A DNA stretch of 64,000 bases from Streptomyces sp. NBC_01750 (GCF_035918095.1 NZ_CP109137.1:1800001-1864000), one strand, 5' to 3'; positions 1 through 9,150 are shown, counted from the first letter of the stretch. Program-made: numbers and translations. Notes: generated by a model not told the origin, from the letters alone.

Positions 1-105
1 CGGGTTCCCTTCGTCGCGGAGTGCGTCGTTCGCTCGGTCATCTTGATCATGCAGTGCGCAGCGTCTGAGGTCGATGGTATTCCGCTCGCTGTCAGTGGCG
101 GGTCG

Positions 106-118
106 TAGGGTCTGAGTC
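106..118 (+). promoter_or_regulatory. -10 element of a likely leaderless promoter
   Basis: TAGGGT at 106-111 lies 7 nt before the ATG at 119, and no purine-rich Shine-Dalgarno sequence separates them. That is the geometry of a leaderless Streptomyces transcript. No convincing -35 is visible. The same TAGGGT plus 7 nt arrangement occurs before the gene at 51608. The rest of bases 1-105 shows no gene. Confidence 0.45.
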
Positions 119-979
119 ATGAGTACGAGCCGGCAGCCCACATCGCTGTCACCATCACGGGCGAGCGACTTCATGCAGTGTCCGCTGCTGTACCGGTTTC
201 GTGTGATCGACAAGCTGCCGGAGAAGCCCAGCGAGGCGGCTACCCGCGGCACGCTGGTCCACGCGGTGCTGGAGCGGCTCTTCGACGCCCCGGCGGCGGA
301 GCGCACGGCTCCGCGCGCCAAGGCGCTGATCCCGGGCCAGTGGGACCGGCTGCTCGAGACGAAGCCCGAGCTCGGCGAGCTGTTCGCCGAGGATGCCGAG
401 GGCGTGCGGCTGGCGGGCTGGCTGAGCGAGGCGGAGCGGCTTGTCGAGCGGTGGTTCTCGCTGGAGGACCCGACCCGGCTCGAGCCCGCCGAGCGGGAGA
501 TGTTCGTCGAGACGGAGCTGGAGTCGGGGCTGCGGCTGCGCGGCGTCATCGACCGGGTCGATGTGGCGCCCACCGGCGAGGTGCGGATCGTCGACTACAA
601 GACGGGCAAGGCCCCGCGCCCCGAGTACAGCGAGGGTGCGCTGTTCCAGATGAAGTTCTACGCCCTGGTGATCTGGAGGCTGAAGGACGTGGTGCCGCGG
701 CGGCTGCAGCTCGTCTATCTGGGCAGCGGCGATGTGCTGACGTACGACCCGGTCCCTGCGGACCTGGAGCGTATGGAGCGCAAGCTGCTGGCGCTGTGGG
801 ACGCGATCAAGCAGGCGACCGAGACGGGCGACTGGCGGCCGCGGCCGACCAAGCTGTGTGGCTGGTGCGACCACCAGGAGGTCTGTCCTGAATTCGGTGG
901 CACTCCCCCGGTTTATCCGCTGAGCATTTCCCCGGCCCCGGCGGCAGAGGATGGTCAGGGCAGAATGGGCCCGGTCTAA
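119..979 (+). CDS. RecB/Cas4-like PD-(D/E)XK nuclease with Fe-S cysteines
   Basis: A 286-aa protein of the RecB-family exonuclease type (PD-(D/E)XK superfamily, PDDEXK_1). The nuclease core is visible as a His in the 'GTLVHAVLERL' helix (about residue 48), the Asp of 'GVIDRVD' (about 143) and the D-x-K of 'IVDYKTGKA' (about 160-163). One early Cys (C21) and a C-terminal C247-x2-C250-x5-C256 set match the four-cysteine Fe-S cluster of Cas4 and AddB nucleases. There are no cas genes or helicase partners nearby, so this is a stand-alone DNA-processing nuclease rather than a CRISPR component. The ATG was chosen as the first start, consistent with a leaderless transcript. The response regulator follows 15 bp downstream and may be co-transcribed. 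The exact cellular role is not known from sequence. Confidence 0.85.
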   Translation: MSTSRQPTSLSPSRASDFMQCPLLYRFRVIDKLPEKPSEAATRGTLVHAVLERLFDAPAAERTAPRAKALIPGQWDRLLETKPELGELFAEDAEGVRLAGWLSEAERLVERWFSLEDPTRLEPAEREMFVETELESGLRLRGVIDRVDVAPTGEVRIVDYKTGKAPRPEYSEGALFQMKFYALVIWRLKDVVPRRLQLVYLGSGDVLTYDPVPADLERMERKLLALWDAIKQATETGDWRPRPTKLCGWCDHQEVCPEFGGTPPVYPLSISPAPAAEDGQGRMGPV

Positions 980-994
980 AACGAAGGAGTACCC

Positions 995-1666
995 GTGGCT
1001 ATCCGCGTCCTACTGGTCGACGACCAACCGCTGCTGCGTACCGGCTTCCGGATGATCCTGGAGGCGGAGCAGGACATCGCGGTCGTCGGCGAGGCCGGGG
1101 ACGGCCTCCAGGCTCTGGACCAGGTGCGGGCGCTGCAGCCCGATGTGGTGCTGATGGACATCCGGATGCCGCGGATGGACGGGGTGGAGGCGACCCGGCA
1201 GATCACCGGGCCCGGCCGGGACGGCCCGGCCAAGGTGCTGGTGCTGACCACCTTCGACCTCGATGAGTACGTGGTGGAAGCGCTGCGCGCCGGCGCGAGC
1301 GGCTTCCTGCTCAAGGACGCGCCCGCCGATGAGCTGGTGCAGGCGATCCGGGTGGTCGCGGCGGGCGAGGCGATGCTGGCGCCGAGCATCACCCGCAGGC
1401 TGCTCGACAAGTACGCGGACCATCTGCCGTCCGGTGAGGAGCCGGTCCCCGACACGCTGAACAGGCTGACCGAGCGTGAGGTGGAGGTGCTCAAGCTCGT
1501 CGCGCGGGGCCTGTCCAACGCCGAGATCGCCGCGGACCTCTTCGTCAGCGAGACCACCGTCAAGACACATGTGGGCCATGTCCTGACGAAGCTGAGCCTG
1601 CGCGACCGCGTACAGGCCGCGGTGTACGCCTACGAGAGCGGTCTGGTGCGTCCCGGCGCGCAGTAG
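995..1666 (+). CDS. NarL/FixJ-type response regulator (orphan)
   Basis: A 223-aa two-component response regulator. Residues 1-120 form a receiver domain with the acidic pocket 'VDD' (8-10), phospho-acceptor Asp55 in 'LMDIRMPRMDG' and the conserved Lys of 'GFLLKDA'. Residues about 155-215 are a LuxR-type helix-turn-helix ('LTEREVEVLKLVARG', 'SNAEIAADLFVSETTVKTH'). The start is GTG at 995, preceded by a strong GAAGGAG at 983-989. No sensor kinase is adjacent, so the partner must lie elsewhere. A perfect terminator hairpin follows. The target genes cannot be inferred. Confidence 0.9.
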   Translation: MAIRVLLVDDQPLLRTGFRMILEAEQDIAVVGEAGDGLQALDQVRALQPDVVLMDIRMPRMDGVEATRQITGPGRDGPAKVLVLTTFDLDEYVVEALRAGASGFLLKDAPADELVQAIRVVAAGEAMLAPSITRRLLDKYADHLPSGEEPVPDTLNRLTEREVEVLKLVARGLSNAEIAADLFVSETTVKTHVGHVLTKLSLRDRVQAAVYAYESGLVRPGAQ

Positions 1667-1681
1667 GTCGTCGGCGGAAGG

Positions 1682-1715
1682 CAAGCGGCGGCGGGCTGAT
1701 GCCCGCCGCCGCTTG
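1682..1715. terminator. Bidirectional terminator hairpin
   Basis: A perfect 15-bp stem (1682-1696 pairing with 1701-1715, loop TGAT) lies between the convergent response regulator and peptide-binding lipoprotein genes. It lacks a long U-tract, as is usual for Streptomyces terminators. Confidence 0.8.
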
Positions 1716-1736
1716 TCCATCCGGATACCGCGGGGG

Positions 1737-3332
1737 CTATTCGGTGCCGCGACCCAGCTCCCAGAGCTGCAGGTCGGAGCTGGAGTTGAGCACCCGCTCG
1801 ACCCCGGTGACGCCGACGCGGGCGGCGACGTACTGCTTGCCCTGCCACAGCGGCAGCACCGGGACGTCGGTCGCGACGATGTCCTGCATCTGTGTGAAGG
1901 CCTTGGACGCGGCGGTGCGGTCCGCGGAACGCCGCGACTGCGGGATGAGGTCGCGCACCACGGTGCTCACGTACGGGGTGTTGAGGAAGTTGCCCTTGTC
2001 CAGGAACGGGGCGATGTAGTTGTCCGGGTCCGGGAAGTCGGGGAACCATCCCAGTCCGTAGACCGCGTAGTCACCGCGCTTCTGGGCGGGCCGGAACTTC
2101 GCCCACTCGGTGCCCTCGACACTGACGTCGAAGAGCTTGGTGGCGTTCAGCTGGTTCTTGAGCGCCTCGAACTCCTTGGCCGTGCCGGCACCGTAGTGGT
2201 CGGTGGTGTAGTGGAGCTTCAGCTTCACCGGCGTGGTGATGTCGGCGTCGCTGAGGATCTCCGCGGCCTTCCTGCGGCTCGGCTCGCCGTACTTGTTGTA
2301 GAAGGAGTTGGTGTGCGCCGCGATGCTCGTCGGGATGAGCGAGTAGAGCGGCTCGGCGGTGGAGCCGTACACCTGGCCGGCGATGTGGCCACGGTCTACG
2401 ACCGCTGCCATGGCCTGCCGGACGGCCTTGTCCTTCACCGACGGGTCATTGGTGTTGAAGCCGAGGTAGCGGATCTCCAGACCCGGCATCTCGGTGAGCT
2501 CGATGTTCTTCTTGGGGTTCTCGGACAGATCCTTGATCTGCTCGGGCGACATCGCACGGGTCATGATGTCGATGTCCCCGTCCTCCAGCGCCTTGCCCAT
2601 GGAGCCGGCGTCCGGGAACGACCGCAGCTCGACCTTGTCGTTGTGGAGCTTGACGTCACCCTGGTACTTGGGGTTCTTGGTGAAGACGACCCTGGAGATG
2701 TTCTCGCCCTTGGTCTCCGTCTTCATGGTGTACGGGCCCGAGCCGTCCACCTGGAAGCCCGCGCGGAGCTTCTTTCCTTCGTAGTTCTTCTTGCTGACGA
2801 TGCCGGCGGCCGGCGTCGAGAGCTTGTACGGGAAGGTCGCGTCAGGCGTGGAGAGGTGGAAGACCACCTCGTCACTGTTGGCCTCGATGGTGTCGATGTT
2901 CGCGAGGAGGCCGGCCGTGCCGTTGTCGGAGTTGATGTCCCGCACACGCTCGACGGAGAACTTCACGTCGTCGGCGGTGATGGCGGTGCCGTCGGCGAAC
3001 TGCAGCCCGCTGCGCAGCTTGCAGCGGTAGCTCTCGCTCGCGGTGTCCGTGAAGGCACAGGACTCGGCAGCGTCGGGCACCGGCTCGCCGCCGCCGAGCG
3101 GGGCGTGCATCAGCGTCTGGACGGTCTGCCGGAGCACGTTCCAGGCGCCGGTGTCGTACGCGTAGGCTGGATCGAGGGGCGCGGGCGCGTCCGCGGTGGC
3201 GGTGAACTGGTCCGTGGTGCCCACGACAATGGCATCACCGCCGCCGGACCCACCGTCCGTCCCGCCGCAGGCGACGAGCACGGGCGCGAGCAGGCCGACC
3301 ACGGCCGGCAGCACCAAAGTCTTACGGTTCAT
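1737..3332 (-). CDS. Oligopeptide ABC transporter substrate-binding lipoprotein
   Basis: A 531-aa family-5 extracellular solute-binding protein (SBP_bac_5; DppA/OppA type). The N-terminus is a lipoprotein signal, with a short basic start, hydrophobic core and lipobox 'LVAC' at about residues 19-22, followed by a Gly/Ser-rich linker. The body carries family landmarks such as 'LRSGLQFADGTAITADDVKFS' style sequence near residue 107 and 'VRQAMAAVVDR' near 310. It should sit lipid-anchored on the outer membrane face and deliver peptides to a permease. No permease or ATPase gene is adjacent, so it is an orphan binding protein that must share a transporter or act as a sensor. The start is ATG, with GAGGGAG about 12 nt upstream. 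Confidence 0.9.
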   Translation of the reverse strand: MNRKTLVLPAVVGLLAPVLVACGGTDGGSGGGDAIVVGTTDQFTATADAPAPLDPAYAYDTGAWNVLRQTVQTLMHAPLGGGEPVPDAAESCAFTDTASESYRCKLRSGLQFADGTAITADDVKFSVERVRDINSDNGTAGLLANIDTIEANSDEVVFHLSTPDATFPYKLSTPAAGIVSKKNYEGKKLRAGFQVDGSGPYTMKTETKGENISRVVFTKNPKYQGDVKLHNDKVELRSFPDAGSMGKALEDGDIDIMTRAMSPEQIKDLSENPKKNIELTEMPGLEIRYLGFNTNDPSVKDKAVRQAMAAVVDRGHIAGQVYGSTAEPLYSLIPTSIAAHTNSFYNKYGEPSRRKAAEILSDADITTPVKLKLHYTTDHYGAGTAKEFEALKNQLNATKLFDVSVEGTEWAKFRPAQKRGDYAVYGLGWFPDFPDPDNYIAPFLDKGNFLNTPYVSTVVRDLIPQSRRSADRTAASKAFTQMQDIVATDVPVLPLWQGKQYVAARVGVTGVERVLNSSSDLQLWELGRGTE

Positions 3333-3834
3333 CCTGGACGTACTCCCTCATCCGGCACTGGGATACAGCGATGTTTACGGGCACTGCGCCGCGACCGCCC
3401 GTTCGGGGCGGTGCGATCGGGCCGGGGAACGGACGATCAGTCCTGTGTTCGCGTCGGCTTGATGGCCGCCGGGGCACATCGATGATGCGGCGAAGTTCTC
3501 GCGATGAGATTAGTCGGCAATGCCAGGAAAGCTTGACCGAGCCTGAGTTGGGAACGTATCCGCTCAGTGATCAGTTGTGTCTGTGAGTGGACGATCGCGG
3601 CCGGGAACCATTCGTGCACCACGCCACGAATGCGGACAGAACAGCCCGTCCGGCACGCTCCGGTCGGGACACGGAGCGGTCCGGACCTATCCGATCAAGA
3701 CCACTCAGCGTGACGAACGTCACGTAGTGAAACCCCTTACGGGACGCCGAAAAGCGGTTGCTCATGTCACGGAAAATGAGCGATCCGCCGCCGAGAGTTT
3801 TCCGTGCATTCAAGAAGCACGGACAGTACACGCA
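3333..3834. other. 502-bp intergenic region with two inverted repeats
   Basis: No convincing gene was found on either strand. The region holds the promoter of the peptide-binding lipoprotein (minus strand). It contains an inverted repeat with ATTCGTG arms (3610-3616 and 3625-3631) and a tighter palindrome at 3710-3723. Base composition is less GC-rich than the flanking genes. Short ORFs here lack ribosome binding sites and codon bias. Confidence 0.5.
3710..3723. promoter_or_regulatory. Palindrome GTGACG-AA-CGTCAC, possible operator
   Basis: This perfect 6-bp inverted repeat with a 2-bp centre lies far upstream of the lipoprotein gene (about 380 bp) and beyond the 3' end of the HAD gene. It looks like a protein-binding site, but the cognate regulator is unknown. 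Confidence 0.3.
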
Positions 3835-4536
3835 TCAGTTCATTGTAGTGATGAGGGTGCGCAGAAAAACAAGGTCGACTTCTTCGAGTGAGCGTACGAT
3901 CACCCGGCCGTCGGCGGGCGCGATCGGTGCCACGGACGGTACGGCCACGACCCGGCAGCCCGCAGCCTCGGCGGCCGCCACACCCGTAGCCGTGTCCTCG
4001 ATGACGGCGCATCTCGCCGGCTCGGCGCTCAGCCCCTGGGCGGCGAGCAGATACGGGTCGGGGTGCGGCTTCGTACGCGGCACCTCGTCGCCCGCGACGG
4101 AGAGCGCGAAGTGCTGAGGGCCGAGCGAGGCGAGGACCCGGTCGATGATGCGGCGGTGGGAGGCGGAGACCAGAGCGGTGGGCACATTGTGCGCGGCGAG
4201 CTCGGCCAGCAGCCGGGCGGCGCCGGGCATCAGCGGCACTCCGCGCCCGATGCGGTCCTCGAAGCGGTCATTCAGCAGCACGGTCAGCTCGGCGAGCGTG
4301 ATGTCCGCGCCGGTGGCCTCGATGAGATAGCCGGCGCTTCGCGTCATGGGACCACCGACCACCACGTCCCGCCATGTCTCGTCGAGCTCGTGGCCGAGAT
4401 CGGCGAAGACCTCCACCTCCGCGTCCCACCAGAAGCCTTCGGTGTCCACGAGGGTGCCGTCCATGTCGAGAAAGACGGCCTGAAGGGCAGAGCCTTCGGC
4501 CGATCGGGTCAAGGACGCGGGGACCGTACTGGTCAT
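3835..4536 (-). CDS. HAD-superfamily phosphatase (beta-phosphoglucomutase-like)
   Basis: A 233-aa haloacid dehalogenase-like hydrolase. Motif I is 'FLDMDGTLVDTEG' with nucleophile Asp and acid/base Asp two residues later. Motif II Ser/Thr is in 'ALVSASHRRII', a conserved Lys follows in 'VPRTKPHPDPYLLAA', and motif IV is 'CAVIEDTATGVAAAEAAG'. The helical cap after motif I is subfamily IA (CbbY/Gph-like). The substrate is probably a small sugar phosphate, but it cannot be named. The ATG at 4536 was chosen over one 15 nt upstream because GGAGGTG sits 7 nt before it. It lies downstream of metH and is separated from it by a hairpin. Confidence 0.85.
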   Translation of the reverse strand: MTSTVPASLTRSAEGSALQAVFLDMDGTLVDTEGFWWDAEVEVFADLGHELDETWRDVVVGGPMTRSAGYLIEATGADITLAELTVLLNDRFEDRIGRGVPLMPGAARLLAELAAHNVPTALVSASHRRIIDRVLASLGPQHFALSVAGDEVPRTKPHPDPYLLAAQGLSAEPARCAVIEDTATGVAAAEAAGCRVVAVPSVAPIAPADGRVIVRSLEEVDLVFLRTLITTMN

Positions 4537-4562
4537 CCGGCACACCTCCACTAGGGACGAGA

Positions 4563-4600
4563 AGGCCGGCCGCCCTCCCAGGTGGGAAGGCGACCGGCCT
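4563..4600 (-). terminator. metH terminator hairpin
   Basis: An 18-bp stem with two mismatches (4563-4580 with 4583-4600, loop GG) lies between the metH stop and the HAD gene start. A second small dyad, CACTGG-ACCGA-CCAGTG (4602-4618), lies between it and metH. Confidence 0.65.
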
Positions 4601-4632
4601 GCACTGGACCGACCAGTGTACGACTCTGCCGA

Positions 4633-7600
4633 CTAACGTGCGTTGAAGTACTTCGCTTCGGGGTGGTGGATGACGATCGCGTCGGTGGACTGCTCCGGGT
4701 GGAGCTGGAACTCCTCGGAGAGCTCGACGCCGATCCGCTCGGGCTCCAGCAGGGCCGCGATCTTCGCGCGGTCCTCCAGATCGGGACAGGCGCCGTAGCC
4801 GAGCGAGAACCGGGCGCCCCGGTACTTCAGGGCGAACATGTCCTCCACATCGGCCGGGTCCTCGCCCGCGAAGCCGAGCTCCGCACGGACGCGGGCGTGC
4901 CAGTACTCGGCGAGGGCTTCGGCGAGCTGGACGGACAGGCCGTGGAGTTCGAGGTAGTCGCGGTAGGAGTCGGACGCGAAGAGCTCGGCGGTCGCCTCGC
5001 CGATCTTCGAGCCGACGGTGACGACCTGGAGGCCGACCACGTCGGTCTCGCCGGACTCCTCGGGGCGGAAGAAGTCCGCCAGGCACAGCCGGCGGCCGCG
5101 GCGCTGACGCGGGAAGGAGAAGCGGGTCCGCTCGGAGCCGTCCTCGTTCAGGAGGATGAGGTCGTCGCCCTTCGACACGCAGGGGAAGTAGCCGTAGACC
5201 ACGGCCGCCTCCAGCAGGTTGCGGGTGTGCAGCTGGTCCAGCCAGCCGCGCAGCCGCGGCCGGCCCTCGCACTCGACGAGCTCGTCGTAGGTCGGGCCGT
5301 CGCCGGTGCGGGCCTGCTTCAGCCCCCACTGGCCCTTGAAGAGCGCGCCCTCGTCCAGCCAGGAGGCGTACTCCTTCAGCTGGATGCCCTTGATCACCCG
5401 CGTGCCCCAGAACGGCGGCTCGGGGACCGGGTTGTCGATGGCCACGTCGGAGCGGGCCGCGCCCTCCTCGGGGCGCTCCTCGACCACCGCGTTCGTGGTG
5501 GCCCTGACCCGGCGTTGCTTGAGTTCGGGGAGGGTTGCTCCGGGGACGCCGCGCTTGACGCCGATGAGGGCGTCCATCAGCCGCAGGCCCTCGAACGCGT
5601 CGCGGGCGTAGCGGACTTCGCCTTCGTAGATTTCGTGGAGGTCCTGTTCGACGTAGGCGCGGGTCAGGGCGGCGCCGCCGAGGATGACGGGGTAGTCGGC
5701 GGCCATTTTGCGCTGGTTGAGCTCCTCCAGGTTCTCCTTCATGATCACCGTGGATTTGACCAGCAGCCCGGACATTCCGATGACGTCCGCCCGGTGTTCC
5801 TCCGCGGCCTCCAGGATCGCCGAGACCGGCTGCTTGATGCCCAGATTCACCACGTTGTAGCCGTTGTTGGAGAGGATGATGTCGACGAGGTTCTTGCCGA
5901 TGTCATGCACGTCACCACGCACGGTGGCCAGCACGATCGTGCCCTTGCCGTCCGCGTCGGTCTTCTCCATGTGCGGCTCCAGATACGCCACCGCGATCTT
6001 CATCACCTCGGCCGACTGGAGCACGAACGGCAGCTGCATCTGACCGGAACCGAACAGCTCACCGACAACCTTCATACCCTCCAGCAGCGTGTCGTTGACG
6101 ATGTCCAGCGCCGGACGGGACCGCAGAGCCTCATCCAGATCCGCCTCCAGACCGTTCTTCTCACCATCCACGATGCGGCGCTCCAGCCGCTCCCCCAGCG
6201 GCAGGGCAAGCAGCTCCTGCGCCTTGCCCGCCTTCATCGACTTCATATTGACCCCCTCGAACAGCTCCATGAGCTTCTGCAGGGGGTCATAGCCCTCGGC
6301 CCGCCGGTCGTAGATCAGATCCAGCGCGACCCGGACCTCCTCCTCCTTCAGCCGGGCGATCGGCAGGATCTTCGACGCATGCACAATCGCCGAATCCAGA
6401 CCCGCCTTCACACACTCGTCCAGGAACACCGAGTTCAGCACCACCCGGGCCGCCGGGTTCAGCCCGAAGGAGATGTTCGACAGACCCAGCGTCGTCTGCA
6501 CCGCCGGATGACGCCGCTTCAGCTCACGAATGGCCCCGATCGTGGCCACCCCGTCCTTACGGGACTCCTCCTGCCCCGTGCAGATCGTGAACGTCAGCGT
6601 GTCGATGAGAATGTCGCCCTCATGCACACCCCAGTTACCCGTCAGATCATCAATCAGCCGCTCCGCGATCGCGACCTTGTGCTCGACCGAACGGGCCTGG
6701 CCCTCCTCATCGATGGTCAGCGCGATCAACGCGGCACCGTGCTCCCGCGCCAGCGCAGTCACCTTCGCAAACCGGGACTCCGGACCGTCACCATCCTCAT
6801 AATTGACCGAGTTGATGACCGCCCGGCCGCCCAGCTTCTCCAACCCCGCCCGCAGCACGTTCAGTTCGGTGGAATCCAGCACAATCGGCAGCGTCGACGC
6901 GGTCGCGAACCGGCCGGCCAGCTCCTCCATGTCCGCCGCACCGTCCCGCCCGACATAATCCACACACAGATCCAGCATGTGCGCGCCCTCACGGATCTGA
7001 TCCCGCGCAATCTCCACACAGTCGTCCCAGCGGCCCTCCAGCATCGCCTCACGGAACTTCCTGCTGCCATTGGCATTGGTCCGCTCACCGATCGCCATGT
7101 ACGAGGTGTCCTGACGGAACGCCACCGACTGGTACAACGACGCCGCACCCGGCTCCGGACGCGGCTCCCGCACCGTCGGAACAAGACCACGCACCCGCTC
7201 CACCACCTGCCGCAAATGCTCCGGCGTCGTCCCGCAGCACCCCCCCACCAGCGACAACCCGTACTCCCGCACAAACGTCTCCTGCGCATCCGCCAGCTCA
7301 CCCGCCGACAACGGATAATGCGCACCGTTCCTGCCCAGCACCGGCAGCCCCGCATTGGGCATGCACGAGAGCGGAACCCGCGAATGCCGGGCCAGATAGC
7401 GCAGATGCTCACTCATCTCCGCCGGACCCGTCGCACAGTTCAGACCGATCATGTCGATACCGAGCGGCTCCAGCGCCGTCAGCGCCGCACCGATCTCCGA
7501 ACCCAGCAGCATCGTCCCGGTCGTCTCCACCGTCACCGAGCAGATCACCGGAAGACTCGTACCGGTCGCCTCCAGCGCCCGGCGCGCGCCCAGGATCGCA

Positions 7601-8145
7601 GCCTTCGTCTGCAGCAGGTCCTGCGTCGTCTCCACCAGCAACGCGTCCGCACCACCGGCGATCATGCCCTCCGCGTTCTGCTGGTACGCGTCCCGCAGCT
7701 TCACATACGGAGCATGCCCCAGCGTCGGCAGCTTCGTACCCGGCCCCATCGAGCCCAGCACCCACCGCTGCCGCCCCGTCGACGCCGTGAACTCGTCCGC
7801 CACCTCACGCGCGATCCGCGCCCCCGACTCCGACAGCTCGAAGACCCGCCCGGGAATGTCGTACTCCCCCAACGCCGCCAGATTCGCACCGAAGGTATTG
7901 GTCTCCACACAGTCCACACCGACCGCGAAATACTCCTCATGCACCGACCGCACAATGTCCGGCCGCGTCACATTGAGGACCTCGTTACACCCCTCGAGAT
8001 TCTCGAAGTCCTCAAGCGTCGGATCCTGCGCCTGCAACATCGTGCCCATCGCACCATCAGCCACCACCACACGAGTGGCGAGCGCCTCACGCAGGGCGTC
8101 GATTCGGGTCCGGCTGTCAGCGGAGGGGGTCGGCAACGAGGCCAT
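4633..8145 (-). CDS. metH: Cobalamin-dependent methionine synthase
   Basis: A 1170-aa MetH that transfers the methyl group of 5-methyltetrahydrofolate to homocysteine through methylcobalamin. Domains in order: homocysteine-binding barrel (about 15-320) with zinc ligands Cys236 ('NCATG') and the Cys pair near 300 ('GGCCGTTP'); pterin-binding barrel (about 340-610, 'AIGERTNANGSRKF'); cap helices; B12-binding Rossmann domain with base-off ligand His747 in 'GDVHDIGKN'; and a C-terminal activation domain ('FGTRVIKG' to 'YFNAR') for S-adenosylmethionine-dependent reactivation. The reading frame extends 74 codons further upstream, but the ATG at 8145 is preceded by AGGGAG and begins the conserved sequence. 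It is divergent from gylR. No B12-box riboswitch was recognised in the leader. Confidence 0.97.
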   Translation of the reverse strand: MASLPTPSADSRTRIDALREALATRVVVADGAMGTMLQAQDPTLEDFENLEGCNEVLNVTRPDIVRSVHEEYFAVGVDCVETNTFGANLAALGEYDIPGRVFELSESGARIAREVADEFTASTGRQRWVLGSMGPGTKLPTLGHAPYVKLRDAYQQNAEGMIAGGADALLVETTQDLLQTKAAILGARRALEATGTSLPVICSVTVETTGTMLLGSEIGAALTALEPLGIDMIGLNCATGPAEMSEHLRYLARHSRVPLSCMPNAGLPVLGRNGAHYPLSAGELADAQETFVREYGLSLVGGCCGTTPEHLRQVVERVRGLVPTVREPRPEPGAASLYQSVAFRQDTSYMAIGERTNANGSRKFREAMLEGRWDDCVEIARDQIREGAHMLDLCVDYVGRDGAADMEELAGRFATASTLPIVLDSTELNVLRAGLEKLGGRAVINSVNYEDGDGPESRFAKVTALAREHGAALIALTIDEEGQARSVEHKVAIAERLIDDLTGNWGVHEGDILIDTLTFTICTGQEESRKDGVATIGAIRELKRRHPAVQTTLGLSNISFGLNPAARVVLNSVFLDECVKAGLDSAIVHASKILPIARLKEEEVRVALDLIYDRRAEGYDPLQKLMELFEGVNMKSMKAGKAQELLALPLGERLERRIVDGEKNGLEADLDEALRSRPALDIVNDTLLEGMKVVGELFGSGQMQLPFVLQSAEVMKIAVAYLEPHMEKTDADGKGTIVLATVRGDVHDIGKNLVDIILSNNGYNVVNLGIKQPVSAILEAAEEHRADVIGMSGLLVKSTVIMKENLEELNQRKMAADYPVILGGAALTRAYVEQDLHEIYEGEVRYARDAFEGLRLMDALIGVKRGVPGATLPELKQRRVRATTNAVVEERPEEGAARSDVAIDNPVPEPPFWGTRVIKGIQLKEYASWLDEGALFKGQWGLKQARTGDGPTYDELVECEGRPRLRGWLDQLHTRNLLEAAVVYGYFPCVSKGDDLILLNEDGSERTRFSFPRQRRGRRLCLADFFRPEESGETDVVGLQVVTVGSKIGEATAELFASDSYRDYLELHGLSVQLAEALAEYWHARVRAELGFAGEDPADVEDMFALKYRGARFSLGYGACPDLEDRAKIAALLEPERIGVELSEEFQLHPEQSTDAIVIHHPEAKYFNAR

Positions 8146-8175
8146 GGATGTGCTCCCTGGGATGCGACGGCTGTC

Positions 8176-8198
8176 GGCTTTGCGTCTTCCGGTGGAAG
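8176..8198 (-). promoter_or_regulatory. Small hairpin plus GACGCAAAGCC in the metH leader
   Basis: On the metH strand a perfect CTTCC-ACC-GGAAG hairpin (8198-8186) is immediately followed by ACGCAAAGCC, about 30 nt before the start codon. The string resembles the conserved GACGCAAAGCC of c-di-GMP-I (GEMM) riboswitches, but the rest of that fold was not found. It could be a short regulatory leader or chance. Confidence 0.25.
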
Positions 8199-8345
8199 GC
8201 GCACGGAGCCAGAGTAACCGGGCGGCCGCCGACGGGCCTGGGCGTCCCACGAGGCGGACGGCGTCGTGTCCCCGGGCGTCCGTGATGTGTTTCTCGGTCG
8301 TGCTGTTTTCCAAGGCGGTGACCAAGGTCGACATCGAGCGATAGT

Positions 8346-8362
8346 GTTCGGCATTGTCGAAC
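8346..8362 (+). promoter_or_regulatory. Probable GylR operator (autoregulation)
   Basis: GTTCG-GCATTGT-CGAAC is a 5-bp inverted repeat with a 7-bp spacer that ends 23 bp before the gylR ATG. Fifteen of its bases (TCGGCATTGTCGAAC) recur exactly upstream of glpF at 9255-9269. This placement fits autorepression by the IclR-family product. Confidence 0.75.
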
Positions 8363-8385
8363 TGCATGTGGAGAAGGGCCGACCG

Positions 8386-9150
8386 ATGCCGAAGAACATC
8401 CAGTCGCTCGAGCGAGCGGCGGCGATGCTACGACTACTGGCCGGCGGCGAACGCCGACTGGGTCTGTCCGACATCGCCTCGTCGCTGGATCTGGCCAAGG
8501 GCACCGCCCACGGCATTCTGCGCACGCTCCAGGCCGAGGGATTCGTCGAGCAGGACCCGGCGTCCGGCCGCTACCAGCTGGGGGCGGAGCTCCTACGGCT
8601 CGGCAACAGCTATCTGGACGTGCACGAGCTGCGCGCCCGCGCCCTGGTCTGGACGGACGACCTGGCGCGCTCCAGCGGCGAGAGCGTGCACCTCGGGGTG
8701 CTGCACCAGCACGGCGTGCTGATCATCCACCACGTCTTCCGTCCGGACGACAGCCGGCAGGTCCTGGAGGTGGGGGCCATGCAGCCGCTGCACTCCACCG
8801 CGCTCGGAAAGGTGCTCTCGGCGTACGACCCGGTGGCACACAGCGAGGTGATGGAGGTCGAGCGCAAGGCCTTCACCCCGCGCACGGTCACGGGCCTGGC
8901 GGACTTCGAGTCGATGCTCGACCATGCGCGGGCGCGCGGCTGGGCCGCCGACGTGGAAGAGACCTGGGAGGGCGTCGCCTCGCTGGCCGCGCCCATCACC
9001 GACCGTCGCCGTATGCCGGTGGGCGCGGTGGCCATCACGGGCGCGGTCGAGCGGATCTGCGATGCCGGTGAGCTGAGGTCCGAGCTGGTCGCGGCGGTAC
9101 GGGACTGTGCCCGCGCGGTCTCCAGGGATCTGGGCGCCCAGCGATTCTGA
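8386..9150 (+). CDS. gylR: IclR-family glycerol operon regulator GylR
   Basis: A 254-aa IclR-type regulator. The N-terminal winged helix-turn-helix spans about residues 5-65 ('[11 protein letters not shown]', '[21 protein letters not shown]'). The C-terminal effector domain covers about 80-250 and contains '[12 protein letters not shown]' and the Asp/Glu-rich ligand region. It is known in S. coelicolor as the repressor of the glycerol (gyl) operon, responding to glycerol or glycerol-3-phosphate. The ATG at 8386 was preferred over an ORF extension of 40 codons because homologues begin at '[11 protein letters not shown]'. A dyad just upstream, repeated before glpF, is its likely operator. It is divergent from metH, with 240 bp between the starts. 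Confidence 0.93.
   Translation: MPKNIQSLERAAAMLRLLAGGERRLGLSDIASSLDLAKGTAHGILRTLQAEGFVEQDPASGRYQLGAELLRLGNSYLDVHELRARALVWTDDLARSSGESVHLGVLHQHGVLIIHHVFRPDDSRQVLEVGAMQPLHSTALGKVLSAYDPVAHSEVMEVERKAFTPRTVTGLADFESMLDHARARGWAADVEETWEGVASLAAPITDRRRMPVGAVAITGAVERICDAGELRSELVAAVRDCARAVSRDLGAQRF

Noticed and set aside
119..979. RecB-like nuclease as part of a defence island
   Set aside because: The neighbours are housekeeping or signalling genes and no helicase, methylase or toxin gene lies within several kilobases.
4582..8217. A 1211-codon open frame on the plus strand
   Set aside because: It is antisense to metH across its whole length, has Arg/His/Gln-rich non-family sequence and no start signal. 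It is a GC-bias shadow.
8146..8345. Cobalamin riboswitch before metH
   Set aside because: No B12-box (GCCACTG-like) sequence or the expected long leader was found.
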